A stretch of 47,656 nt of DNA from Desulfovibrio sp. (GTDB lineage: Bacteria; Desulfobacterota; Desulfovibrionia; Desulfovibrionales; Desulfovibrionaceae), in the NCBI GenBank assembly GCA_017450275.1, contig JAFSVD010000006.1:1-47656 (forward strand). The letters run 5' to 3'. The translations under genes and the position numbers were made by a program. Position 1 is the stretch's first letter. Each line of letters opens with the position of its first letter. Of the stretch, positions 20,671 to 28,904 are shown piece by piece. Under the pieces are notes generated by a model that worked only from the letters and a program-made list of their open reading frames with translations, was not told the origin of the DNA and searched no databases.

Positions 20671-22534
20671 ATCCACAGAGCCTTTGCTCACTGACCATGA
20701 AGAGAGTCAGGAGCACAAGGCGCCCTCGTGGTTGAAGATACCGGTAGAACAGGAACAGTACCAACCCCCACGGGGCGGTGTTATTTTTTTGCAGGTGCTG
20801 ATAGGCGTCTTTTTTTTCGTCATTGTGATCCGCTTTTGGTATTTGCAGATGCACAAGGGCGAGTATTTTGCCAGGCAGGCCATTGAAAATAGGATGCGCC
20901 AGGAATACATCCTGGCTCCACGCGGACGCATTCTCGATCTGCACGACAACATTTTAGCCGATAATCGAACCGCCTATGGCCTCACCCTTGTGCGCGAAGA
21001 TTGTCAGGATTTGCCGTCAACCTTGGCACAAATCAGCGAGTGGAGTGGGCAACCGCTTGCCAAGGTGCAAGAGAAATACGCGCAGGATCGGATCAAGATC
21101 AAACCCTATGAACCGATCTTGATGATCCAGGATATCAATTTTGCCTTGGTGTCCCGTATTGAGTCGGAAATCCATGCGTGGCCAGGGCTGAAAATTGTCG
21201 TCTTAACCAAGCGCAGCTATCCCGAGCGCGAGCTCTTTTCCCATATTCTGGGCTATGTGGCTGAGGTCAATGAGCAAGAGATGCGCAAAGATCCCCAGCT
21301 TGCCATGGGGGATCTGGTTGGCAAACAGGGCTTGGAACTGGAGATGGAAAAGCGGCTTCGGGGATCGAAGGGTCTCTACGAAGTCGAGGTCGATGCCCAC
21401 GCCAAGGTGATGGGAAAATCCATGCGGGATGAGCCCCATGGTGGCAGAGATTTGAAACTCACCCTCGATAGGGATTTGCAGGAGGCCTGCTGGGAGGCTC
21501 TCGGTACAGCTACTGGCAGCATTGTTGTGATGGAACCAGAGACAGGTAAGGTCAGGGCTTTAGTCACAACGCCAGCCTACGACAACAATCTTTTTGCCGA
21601 AGGCATCTCGCGCAAGGACTGGCAGGAGTTGCGCAACAACACCAATTTCCCCATGCAGAATCGAGCCATTCAAAGTATCTATCCGCCGGGTTCTGTCTGG
21701 AAGCTTTTGATGGCAGCGATGCTCTTAGAAAGCGGGGTTGGGGTGCATGAAAGCGTGTATTGTCCGGGCTATGCCAGGCTGGGGAAGCAGATTTTTCGCT
21801 GCTGGAAGCATTCAGGCCATGGCTCTATGGATCTCGAACACGCCTTGATCCATTCCTGCGACGTGTATTTTTATATTATGGCTGAACGCATGGGCATTGA
21901 TCGGCTGGAAAAATTTGCCAAACAATGCGGTTTTGGTCAGCCAACAGGCATTGATTTGCCCCACGAACGGAGTGGGCTTGTGCCGTCAAAAGCGTGGAAG
22001 CAGCGGCGTTTTGGCAAGCAATGGGTCAGAGGCGATACCTACAATGCCTCTATTGGGCAGGGCTTTACCCTTGTCACCCCTATCCAAATAGCGAACTATG
22101 TGTCGTCGCTTTTGAACGGCGGCAAGATGCTCAAACCCCAGTTGCTGGAAAAAGAGTCTGTCGAAAGTCGGGGCAATCTCCCCTGCAAGCGGGAGACACT
22201 CGATTTTATCGTGAATGCCATGCACAGAACAGCGACAGTGGGAACAGCCCGGGTTGTCTCTCGCCGCGATGCCATTATGGGGGGCAAAACCGGAACAGCC
22301 CAGGTGGTCAAATTGCGCATGGCGGGCGGAAACAGGCGGGTTCGCACCAAGGATATGCTCTATCGAACGCGTGACCATGCGTGGATTGCGACGTGGGGGA
22401 AGAAGAAAAATAAGAGCTATGTGGTGGTCGTGATGGTGGAACACGGTGGCGGGGGCTCTTCTGTTGCCGGGCCTGTTGCCAAAAAAGTCTACCAATATCT
22501 CTTTGACGAGCCAAAAACCGGGTCAAAAAGCTAA
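20636..22534 (+). CDS. mrdA: Penicillin-binding protein 2 (elongation transpeptidase)
   Basis: This transpeptidase cross-links peptidoglycan during elongation with RodA. The 632-aa protein has a cytoplasmic N-terminus rich in charged residues, a membrane helix near 48-67, a dimerisation/linker domain (LAPRGRILDLHDNILADN), and the transpeptidase. The active-site SVWK carries Ser353, SCD is at 407-409 and KTG at 551-553. ATG 20636 has GGAG nine bases upstream; the longer frame from 20561 lies inside mreD. Next comes rodA, three bases later. Confidence 0.93.
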   Translation: MPDEQKPPKTNESTEPLLTDHEESQEHKAPSWLKIPVEQEQYQPPRGGVIFLQVLIGVFFFVIVIRFWYLQMHKGEYFARQAIENRMRQEYILAPRGRILDLHDNILADNRTAYGLTLVREDCQDLPSTLAQISEWSGQPLAKVQEKYAQDRIKIKPYEPILMIQDINFALVSRIESEIHAWPGLKIVVLTKRSYPERELFSHILGYVAEVNEQEMRKDPQLAMGDLVGKQGLELEMEKRLRGSKGLYEVEVDAHAKVMGKSMRDEPHGGRDLKLTLDRDLQEACWEALGTATGSIVVMEPETGKVRALVTTPAYDNNLFAEGISRKDWQELRNNTNFPMQNRAIQSIYPPGSVWKLLMAAMLLESGVGVHESVYCPGYARLGKQIFRCWKHSGHGSMDLEHALIHSCDVYFYIMAERMGIDRLEKFAKQCGFGQPTGIDLPHERSGLVPSKAWKQRRFGKQWVRGDTYNASIGQGFTLVTPIQIANYVSSLLNGGKMLKPQLLEKESVESRGNLPCKRETLDFIVNAMHRTATVGTARVVSRRDAIMGGKTGTAQVVKLRMAGGNRRVRTKDMLYRTRDHAWIATWGKKKNKSYVVVVMVEHGGGGSSVAGPVAKKVYQYLFDEPKTGSKS

Positions 22535-22537
22535 GTT

Positions 22538-23644
22538 ATGGACATGCGTCTGTTTAGCCACATCAACTGGCCTCTTATTGCCTGCATAACCTTGCTTTTT
22601 TTGATAGGCCTGCTCAATTTGTATTCTGCGAGCGGTACGCGTCTTGAAGACGGCATCATCGTCTCGAGCTTCTATCAAAAGCAGATTGTGTGGGGCGTGT
22701 GCGGGCTTGGGTGCATGTTGGTGACGCTCACCTTTGACTATCGGCGTTTGAAAAATTTTGCTTGGATTTTCTACTGGATCGTCCTCGCCCTTTTGATCTT
22801 GGTTGCCCTGATTGGCAAAAACGTCTACGGTGCCACGCGCTGGATCAGCCTTGGCGGCATCAGTTTCCAACCCTCTGAGCTCGCCAAGATCGCTGTTTTG
22901 ATTTTAACAGCTCGTCTGCTCTCCCACGACGGCCAACCCTTGGGCTGGAAGCGTTTTTTTGGCCTGCTTGTGATCGGCTTTCTCCCCTGCGTCTTTATTC
23001 TGCAGCAGCCTGATTTGGGTACATCCATGATGCTGCTTTTGATTTTGGGGGGCATGATCGTCTTCCACGGGATGCGGGCGGTTGTGTTCCGCAGCTGCCT
23101 TGTGGCCATCCCCTGTTGCGGCGCCTTATTGTGGTTTGTTGGCATGCATGATTATCAGCGCCAACGCATTTTGAGCTTTCTCAATCCCGGCCTTGATCCT
23201 CGGGGAACCGGCTATCACATCCTGCAGTCGCGCATCGCCATCGGCAGCGGGCAGCTTTGGGGCAAGGGCTTTACCGAGGGCACCCAGAGCCAGCTGCGCT
23301 TTTTGCCAGAGCGGCATTCGGATTTTGCGCTCGCGGTTTTTGGGGAAGAGTGGGGCTTTGTGGGCTGCGTCACCTTGGTCTCGCTCTTTTGTTTGTTCTT
23401 GTTAGCTATTTTTTCCTCTGCCATCCAGGCCAAGGATCGCTTTGGCAGCATGCTTGTGGTTGGGATCTTTTTTTATTTCTTTTGGGAAATTCTGATCAAT
23501 TTGAGTATGGTGATAGGCCTTATGCCGGTTGTGGGTATCCCCTTGCCCTTTATCAGCTATGGGGGGAGCGCAACCTTGGTCAATTTCACCCTCTTGGGCA
23601 TTGTGCTGAATGTCTCTATGCGGCGCTTTATGTTTAAAGGCTAA
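22538..23644 (+). CDS. rodA: Rod shape-determining protein RodA (SEDS glycosyltransferase)
   Basis: This SEDS-family polymerase makes glycan strands with PBP2. The 368-aa protein has about ten membrane helices. Family marks are GATRWISLGGISFQPSELAK, then QPDLGTSMMLL, ILQSRIAIGSGQLWGKG, LPERHSDFALAVFGEEWGF and PLPFISYGGSATL. It is the last gene of the rod-shape cluster. No obvious terminator follows, but a promoter-like sequence for gapA begins 9 bases after the stop. Confidence 0.96.
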   Translation: MDMRLFSHINWPLIACITLLFLIGLLNLYSASGTRLEDGIIVSSFYQKQIVWGVCGLGCMLVTLTFDYRRLKNFAWIFYWIVLALLILVALIGKNVYGATRWISLGGISFQPSELAKIAVLILTARLLSHDGQPLGWKRFFGLLVIGFLPCVFILQQPDLGTSMMLLLILGGMIVFHGMRAVVFRSCLVAIPCCGALLWFVGMHDYQRQRILSFLNPGLDPRGTGYHILQSRIAIGSGQLWGKGFTEGTQSQLRFLPERHSDFALAVFGEEWGFVGCVTLVSLFCLFLLAIFSSAIQAKDRFGSMLVVGIFFYFFWEILINLSMVIGLMPVVGIPLPFISYGGSATLVNFTLLGIVLNVSMRRFMFKG

Positions 23645-23652
23645 GAACTCTT

Positions 23653-23681
23653 TTGCGCTGCGTTTTTTTACGAAGTATACA
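23653..23681 (+). promoter_or_regulatory. Probable promoter of gapA
   Basis: TTGCGC (23653-23658) and TATACA (23676-23681) lie 17 bases apart, followed by ATAGAATGG. The -10 is good and the -35 moderate. A transcript starting near 23688 would have a leader of about 95 bases containing a small hairpin CAGGCA / TGCCTG and two mini-ORFs before gapA. Confidence 0.5.
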
Positions 23682-23734
23682 ATAGAATGGAAAAGGTTTT
23701 GGAACAGGCAGGTTTGCCTGATTTTGTAGACAAC

Positions 23735-23787
23735 ATGAAGAGAAGGAGGCGGCATTGCTCATGACGAGCATGCTGAAGAATGCATGA
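23735..23787 (+). CDS. Two chained mini-ORFs in the gapA leader
   Basis: The first mini-ORF, 23735-23764, reads MKRRRRHCS. Its TGA overlaps the ATG of the second in ATGA. The second, 23761-23787, reads MTSMLKNA, and its TGA overlaps the gapA ATG in ATGA at 23784. The only strong ribosome site here, AAGGAGG at 23743-23749, lies about 12 bases before the second mini-ORF and 35 before gapA. gapA may therefore be translated by coupling. The layout is seen directly; whether either peptide is made is unknown. Confidence 0.35.
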
Positions 23788-24800
23788 AGAAAGTGAATGT
23801 AGCTATCAATGGTTTTGGTCGCATTGGTCGTCAGGTTTTTCGTGCCTTGCATCAGTCGTACAAAGACAGAGTGACTGTGGTGGCCATCAATGATTTGTAC
23901 AGCGCAGAACAGAATTTTCATCTGGCTGAATACGATACAGTCTATGGCCGTGGCCATCTCAACGCGCAGGTGCAGGGCAACGAAGTGACTGTTGATGATT
24001 GGCACATCCACTGCTTCAGTGAAAAAGATCCGGCAAAATTGACCTGGAAGGACTACGGTGCCGATATCGTCATCGAAAGCACGGGTATTTTCCGCAAGGC
24101 CTCGCAGGCCGCTATCCATATGGAAAACGGAGCCAAGAAAGTTATTATTACGGCTCCTGCCAAGGAAGAAGATCTCACCATCGTGATGGGCGTCAACGAC
24201 AAGGCCTATGATCCCAAAAAGCACAACATTGTTTCCAATGCCTCCTGCACAACCAACTGCTTAGCTCCTGTGGCTCTGGTTCTGCAGCGTGAATTCGGCA
24301 TCAAGCTGGGCAACATGGTGACCATCCACTCCTACACCAACGACCAGCGCATCTTGGATCAGGCGCACAAAGATCCCCGTCGTGCTCGTGCCGGTGCCTG
24401 CAATATCATTCCCACCACAACCGGTGCTGCCCAGGCTGTTGCCAAGGTTATTCCTGAATTGGCTGGCAAGTTCTCCGGCTATTCGTTGCGCGTTCCCACC
24501 CCGACGGTTTCGGTCGTGGATTTCTCGGGCATTTTGGAAAAAGCAACCGATACCGAGACCGTGCTTGCGAAGATGAAGGAAGCGTCGGAGACTTATTTAA
24601 AGAACATTTTGGCCTACAACGACTTGCCCTTGGTTTCCATGGACTTCAAGGGCAATCCCGCCTCTTCCATTCTCGAGGCTTCGTGCACAACCGTGCAGGA
24701 TGGTACCTTGGTCAAGGCTGTTGCCTGGTACGACAACGAATGGGGCTATTCCTGCCGCGTGTGCGACCTGGTCTGCTTGATGCAGGAAAAAGGCCTGTAG
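23784..24800 (+). CDS. gapA: Glyceraldehyde-3-phosphate dehydrogenase (type I)
   Basis: This glycolytic enzyme oxidises G3P to 1,3-bisphosphoglycerate. The 338-aa protein has the NAD-binding start VAINGFGRIGRQVFRAL with Asp in AINDLYS, which favours NAD over NADP. The catalytic Cys lies in SNASCTTNCLAP, the substrate segment is THSYTNDQ-like (IHSYTNDQRILDQ), and the end is WYDNEWGYSCRV. The ATG itself has only a poor ribosome site. Mobile element fragment D begins directly after its stop codon. Confidence 0.96.
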   Translation: MKKVNVAINGFGRIGRQVFRALHQSYKDRVTVVAINDLYSAEQNFHLAEYDTVYGRGHLNAQVQGNEVTVDDWHIHCFSEKDPAKLTWKDYGADIVIESTGIFRKASQAAIHMENGAKKVIITAPAKEEDLTIVMGVNDKAYDPKKHNIVSNASCTTNCLAPVALVLQREFGIKLGNMVTIHSYTNDQRILDQAHKDPRRARAGACNIIPTTTGAAQAVAKVIPELAGKFSGYSLRVPTPTVSVVDFSGILEKATDTETVLAKMKEASETYLKNILAYNDLPLVSMDFKGNPASSILEASCTTVQDGTLVKAVAWYDNEWGYSCRVCDLVCLMQEKGL

Positions 24801-24868
24801 TTCTCTAGCCGAAGGATGGGACGTATCGGCTGGGTGCGATCTGCGGCCAATGTGAATGAAAGAGACCA
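24801..24868 (+). mobile_element. HEARO-like element, fragment D (right end only)
   Basis: This 68-base fragment contains TAGCCGAAGGATGGGACGTA, then TCGGCTGGGTGCGATCTGCGG and CCAATGTGAATGAAAGAGAC. It matches the right ends of copies A and B. It begins inside the long hairpin, immediately after the gapA stop, so the left part is lost. Copies A, B and C precede a start codon; here no gene starts downstream, because gapA and queA converge. Confidence 0.75.
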
Positions 24869-24895
24869 GAAGATCGCGCGCATTGTTTTTTCTTT

Positions 24896-24927
24896 GGGGG
24901 TTGCTTTGAGGCAGCCCCCTTTTTTTT
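24896..24927 (+). terminator. Rho-independent terminator after gapA
   Basis: GGGGGTTGC and GCAGCCCCC pair with one G-U around TTTGAG, followed by eight T's. It terminates the gapA transcript after running through element fragment D. Confidence 0.9.
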
Positions 24928-25022
24928 GGGGCATGAAAGGCTGTCTTGACAAACATATATGGATATGCCGTATCTTGCTCTCCTGCAAGAAAGGAGCATA
25001 ACCACGCGATCGTGGGGGGAAA

Positions 25023-26138
25023 TCAGGGAAGAATAGCCATGCAGTCGCCGTAGGAGAAGAAGCGGTAGTTGGCAGCAATGGCCTCTTGGTAGATCGCGAG
25101 CAGGCGTTTTCGGCCGACCAGAGCGCTCACAAGCAGAAGAAGCGATGAGCCGGGCAAATGGAAGTTGGTGATCAATCCATCGACGACGTGAAAGGCTTTG
25201 CCGGGATAGAGAAAGATATCGGTTGTTCCCTGATAGGGCACAATGGCGCCTTTGGCTGCATAGACCCCTTCCAGGGTGCGCACACTCGTTGTGCCGATGG
25301 CGATGATGGGGCGTCCGGCTTTTTTTGCCTCAGCTATGGTCGAGGCCGATTGGGGGCTGATTTCGATGTATTCGCTGTGCATCGGGTGCTTGCGAATGTC
25401 TTCGGTGCGCACAGGTGTGAAGGTGCCGTAGCCGACATAGAGGGTGATTTCCGTCCAGCCAAAGCCTTGTTCAAGAAGATTTTTTTGCATCGTTTGCGTA
25501 AAGTGCAGGCCTGCTGTTGGCGCAGCCACAGAACCCAGCTTTTCCTCCTTGGCATAGACGGTCTGATACCGGATGGCATCGTCTTCGGTATCCTGGCGTT
25601 TGATATAGGGGGGAAGGGGAATATGGCCTATGCGGGCAATGATTTTTGCCAAATCCCCCCGGTAGGTGAGCAAAACCGTTGATAAGCCATAGTCACCCTT
25701 GGCAAGAAGGGTTATATGAAGATCGTGGTCTATGGTCAAAACCTCACCGGGTTTGAGGCGTGCGTTTGCGCGCAAAAGGCCTTCGGCTTTGACGGTATGG
25801 AGTTCACTTGCTTCTTCCTGCTCTTTTATGAGCAGCGCAAGGGGGGTTAAGAGCAGAAATTGCACGGCTCCACCGCTTGCGCGTTTGCCAAAGAGGCGAG
25901 CTTGGATGACGCGGGAATTGTTGGCAACGAGAAGGGCGCCTTTGGGAAGATAGCGGGGCAGATCGGGGAAATGGGCGTGGATACAGGTAGGCGGGAATTC
26001 ATCGGGATCTTTGCGCATGACCAAAAGGCGGGATGTGCCACGGACGGGCGGCGGTGTTTGCGCAATCAAGGTTTCTGGCAGCGGAAAAAGATAGCTTTGC
26101 AGCGAAAAATCGTCGGGCAGGGATTTGGTTTCACACAT
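25023..26138 (-). CDS. queA: S-adenosylmethionine:tRNA ribosyltransferase-isomerase
   Basis: QueA moves the ribosyl part of SAM to 7-aminomethyl-7-deazaguanine in tRNA, making epoxyqueuosine. The 371-aa protein shows DDFSLQSYLFPLPETLIAQ at the start, LLVANNSRVIQARLFG, VAAPTAGLHFT, the YVGYGTFTPVRTEDI strand, and FHLPGSSLLLLVSAL near the end. It is divergent from coaBC, sharing a 134-base promoter region. A palindrome CCACG CGAT CGTGG (25002-25015) and a hairpin TCTTGC / GCAAGA lie after its stop. Confidence 0.95.
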   Translation of the reverse strand: MCETKSLPDDFSLQSYLFPLPETLIAQTPPPVRGTSRLLVMRKDPDEFPPTCIHAHFPDLPRYLPKGALLVANNSRVIQARLFGKRASGGAVQFLLLTPLALLIKEQEEASELHTVKAEGLLRANARLKPGEVLTIDHDLHITLLAKGDYGLSTVLLTYRGDLAKIIARIGHIPLPPYIKRQDTEDDAIRYQTVYAKEEKLGSVAAPTAGLHFTQTMQKNLLEQGFGWTEITLYVGYGTFTPVRTEDIRKHPMHSEYIEISPQSASTIAEAKKAGRPIIAIGTTSVRTLEGVYAAKGAIVPYQGTTDIFLYPGKAFHVVDGLITNFHLPGSSLLLLVSALVGRKRLLAIYQEAIAANYRFFSYGDCMAILP

Positions 26139-26272
26139 AGGTACAGGCTTTTTGTTGGGAATGGCAAACGATTCGGCGTGTTGGGGAAGACCAAGGATGG
26201 CCGAAGAGCGTGTTGATAGGTTTGAAGAGAGACAAAAAAACAGTTGAGGGCTTTCGTTTGAAGGGGGCGTCT

Positions 26273-27514
26273 ATGGGGGCGGATTTTGTCTTTTCCGACA
26301 CAACGTGTTTTGCCAACAGGCGCGTGCATCTGGCTGTCTCAGGCTCGGTAGCGGCCTATAAGGCGTGCGATCTTTTGCGTTGTCTTGTACACGCCGGTCT
26401 TCATGTCTCGGCAGCCCTGTCCAAGGGCGCGACCCAGTTTGTGCGTCCTCTCCTTTTCCAGGCTCTCGGTGCCTATCCGGTCTATGATCCAACCTCTCCT
26501 TGGCGCGAGGAGCCCTTTGCCCATCTTGAGCCAGGCCAGCATGCAGAGCTCATGCTTATTGCCCCGGCTTCGGCGGATATGCTCGCCAAACTCGCCCACG
26601 GCGCAGCTGATGACATTGTGGCAGCTCAGGCGCTCGCTTTCCCCAAATCCTTGTTGGTCGCGCCTGCCATGAATCCCCGCATGTGGGCAAATCCGGCTGT
26701 TATCGATAACACACATCTTTTGGCCAAACGCGGCATAGGTATTCTCTCTCCCAAGAGCGGCACCTTGAGCTGTGGGGAAGAGGGGCAGGGGAAATTGCCA
26801 TCGATTGAAGAGATCGTGTACGCCGTCTTCCGTGCGCTCGCCCCCAAGGATTTTTTGGGAAAGAAGGTTTTGGTGACACTGGGTCCCACCCGGGAATTTT
26901 GGGATGGGGTGCGTTTTTGGTCCAATCCTTCCTCTGGCCGTATGGGGCTCTCTGTGGCCTTGGCCTTTTGGCTGCGGGGGGCTACGGTGACGCTTTTGGC
27001 AGGACCTATCCACGAACCTCTTCTCCCCAAAGACATGACCGTGCACAGCGTTGTTTCTGCCAAGGAAATGCACGCGAAAGCGCAAGAACTGTGGCCAAGC
27101 ATGGATATCGCTGTGTGTACAGCCGCTGTTTCTGACTTTGCACCCGATACTCCTCTCCAGGCAGGCAAGCAGAAAAAAACCGGCTATCCCGAGCATTTTT
27201 CGCTGCCCTTCCACAAAAATCCCGATATTTTGGCGCATTGTGTGCGCACAAAGACAGCAGGGCAGCGCGTTGTGGCTTTTGCGGCTGAGACCTGCACGGA
27301 TATGGAAGCCTTGCGCATCTTGGCACACGATAAATTGCGTGCCAAGGGAGCCGATCTTTTGGCTGCCAATCGAGTCAATAGCACAGAAAGCGGCTTTGGC
27401 ACCGTGTCCAACACCATGGTCTTTGTGGATCAGGATGGGCGCGAGGAAGGTATTGGTCCTGCCAGCAAATCCGATATAGCGTGGAGGCTGTGCTCGTGGC
27501 TTTCCAGTCGATAA
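26273..27514 (+). CDS. coaBC: Phosphopantothenoylcysteine synthetase/decarboxylase
   Basis: This bifunctional enzyme makes 4'-phosphopantetheine for coenzyme A. The CoaC flavoprotein domain has the FMN-binding VSGSVAAYKACDLLR, the active His84 in AHLEPG, MNPRMW with Asn134, and Cys167 in SGTLSCGEEG. The CoaB domain follows with GPTREFWDGVRFWSNPSSGRM and the AAVSDFAP segment. The ATG 26273 behind GGGGGC gives 413 aa; an in-frame ATG at 26210 adds 21 unmatched residues. Its end overlaps the next ORF. Confidence 0.93.
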   Translation: MGADFVFSDTTCFANRRVHLAVSGSVAAYKACDLLRCLVHAGLHVSAALSKGATQFVRPLLFQALGAYPVYDPTSPWREEPFAHLEPGQHAELMLIAPASADMLAKLAHGAADDIVAAQALAFPKSLLVAPAMNPRMWANPAVIDNTHLLAKRGIGILSPKSGTLSCGEEGQGKLPSIEEIVYAVFRALAPKDFLGKKVLVTLGPTREFWDGVRFWSNPSSGRMGLSVALAFWLRGATVTLLAGPIHEPLLPKDMTVHSVVSAKEMHAKAQELWPSMDIAVCTAAVSDFAPDTPLQAGKQKKTGYPEHFSLPFHKNPDILAHCVRTKTAGQRVVAFAAETCTDMEALRILAHDKLRAKGADLLAANRVNSTESGFGTVSNTMVFVDQDGREEGIGPASKSDIAWRLCSWLSSR

Positions 27515-28215
27515 CAGGTACTGGGTATTTGTGGGAAGCAAAAGGCTTGCGGGTGCTTTTGGGGGATACGGTGAGCAATGCCATGCTCACCTTCGGAAGA
27601 AAAACGCCATTCAGACCGCTGCGACCTGCTCCCGAACGCAGACAGATTGTGCGGGAAGTGCGGAACGAAGAGAGAAAAGAGGTGCGTCCTCCTTCCTCTT
27701 TGACCTTGCCGCCCTTGCCCGATATGGCCGTGTGGCCAGATACCTGGAAGCAGCTGTATAGTGTGGTGAAGCCTGGTCTGGTTGTGTGGACCTATCCCTT
27801 GCTTGGCTGCGACCTGCTCAAGGTGGACACCACCGATCGATTGATCCGACGGGAGTTTTTTGGGCGTATTTTGCAGAGTCACCCCCTGTATCCGCCAGGC
27901 ACCCACACCTTTTGGCCCTATTGTCTGCCGAAAAACGGCACCCTTGAGCTTGTGCCCGATTTGGCGCTGTTTTGGGCAGGCGTTGTTGCGCTCAAGGCCA
28001 GGCTTGTGATGGTGGTTGGCAATGATGCTGGCCAGGTTGTCTTGCAAAGTTCGACACCCTTTGTCCAACGGCATTGCCGAAATGGTATTTTAGCCACCGT
28101 TGTCTACGATATAGCCCAGATGCGGGAGGATCAAGGCATGTTTGTACGGATGCTGGGCACGATGAGAGCCCTTTTGGCACGGATTGATATTTTGCCAATG
28201 CGAGGTGATCGATGA
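27496..28215 (+). CDS. Unknown protein downstream of coaBC
   Basis: I do not recognise this family. The 239-aa protein has no signal peptide or membrane helix. A basic, probably disordered stretch (about residues 35-65, many Arg and Glu) separates a short N-terminal part from a folded part with PLLGCDLL and LYPPGTHTFWPYCLP. GTG 27496 follows GGAGG and is preferred over GTG 27481. Either start lies inside coaBC, and its stop overlaps the next ORF by four bases, so the three genes are probably translated in series. Confidence 0.6.
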   Translation: MAFQSITGTGYLWEAKGLRVLLGDTVSNAMLTFGRKTPFRPLRPAPERRQIVREVRNEERKEVRPPSSLTLPPLPDMAVWPDTWKQLYSVVKPGLVVWTYPLLGCDLLKVDTTDRLIRREFFGRILQSHPLYPPGTHTFWPYCLPKNGTLELVPDLALFWAGVVALKARLVMVVGNDAGQVVLQSSTPFVQRHCRNGILATVVYDIAQMREDQGMFVRMLGTMRALLARIDILPMRGDR

Positions 28216-28904
28216 GTCGTATGCGCAAAGCCAAAGAAAGTGTGCGGGCGTGGTTAGCGGCTGCTGATTGGCGCACGCATCTGCCTGCTCTTGCCGAAGG
28301 CGGCATGACCAATATTGGTCCTTTGATGTCCTTGCTTTTGCACGATCCGTTGACCATGCACAAAAGCGCTGTGGCCTTAGGGGCAACCTGCCAGGCGATC
28401 GCGCTCCGTGAACCGGAAAAAGCCAGAAATGTTGTGCGTCGGTATATGTGGCATTTGAGTGAGGAGTCGGGCAATATCGGCTGGGGTATTCCTGAGGCCT
28501 TTGCCGAAACCTTGGTGGCGAGTCCTTTGCTTGCCAAGGAATTCCAGCGCATTCTCATAACCTATGTCATCGATCTCGGCAAAGAAGACAATTATTGCGA
28601 CAACGACATCTTGCGCAGGTCCTGCTATTGGGCTTGCGGGCGTGTTGCGCAGGCGAATGCAGAGGCAACGCGATCGTGGGGTGGATGGCTCGCCAAGGGT
28701 CTTTCTGATGGCGATTTTCTCTGCCGGGGCATGGCTGCGTGGGCGCTCTCCTTTATGCCAGCGGATCTGATGACTGTGCCCTTGCTCACCCAGCTTGCCA
28801 GGGATGAGAGGGGGGAGGTGTGCACGCTCTTTGACGGAGAGGCTTTGTATGTGAGGAGCCCAGCGCAGCTTGCCCAAGAAACCTTGACGTGTTGGCAATG
28901 TTAA
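28212..28904 (+). CDS. HEAT-like helical repeat protein, DVU0298-type
   Basis: This 230-aa protein consists largely of helices in a HEAT-like arrangement (segments such as HKSAVALGATCQAIALREP and MAAWALSFMPADLMTVPLLTQL). It resembles a conserved Desulfovibrio protein group of unknown function that includes DVU0298; that resemblance is recalled, not searched. It starts ATGAGTCG, overlapping the preceding ORF in ATGA. Several Cys and Trp residues (RRSCYWACGRV) are notable. The stop overlaps the proB stop by four bases, tail to tail. Confidence 0.6.
   Translation: MSRMRKAKESVRAWLAAADWRTHLPALAEGGMTNIGPLMSLLLHDPLTMHKSAVALGATCQAIALREPEKARNVVRRYMWHLSEESGNIGWGIPEAFAETLVASPLLAKEFQRILITYVIDLGKEDNYCDNDILRRSCYWACGRVAQANAEATRSWGGWLAKGLSDGDFLCRGMAAWALSFMPADLMTVPLLTQLARDERGEVCTLFDGEALYVRSPAQLAQETLTCWQC

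Noticed and set aside
26339-27541. A 400-codon open frame antisense to coaBC
   Set aside because: It lies entirely opposite a clear coaBC gene and shows no family motif.
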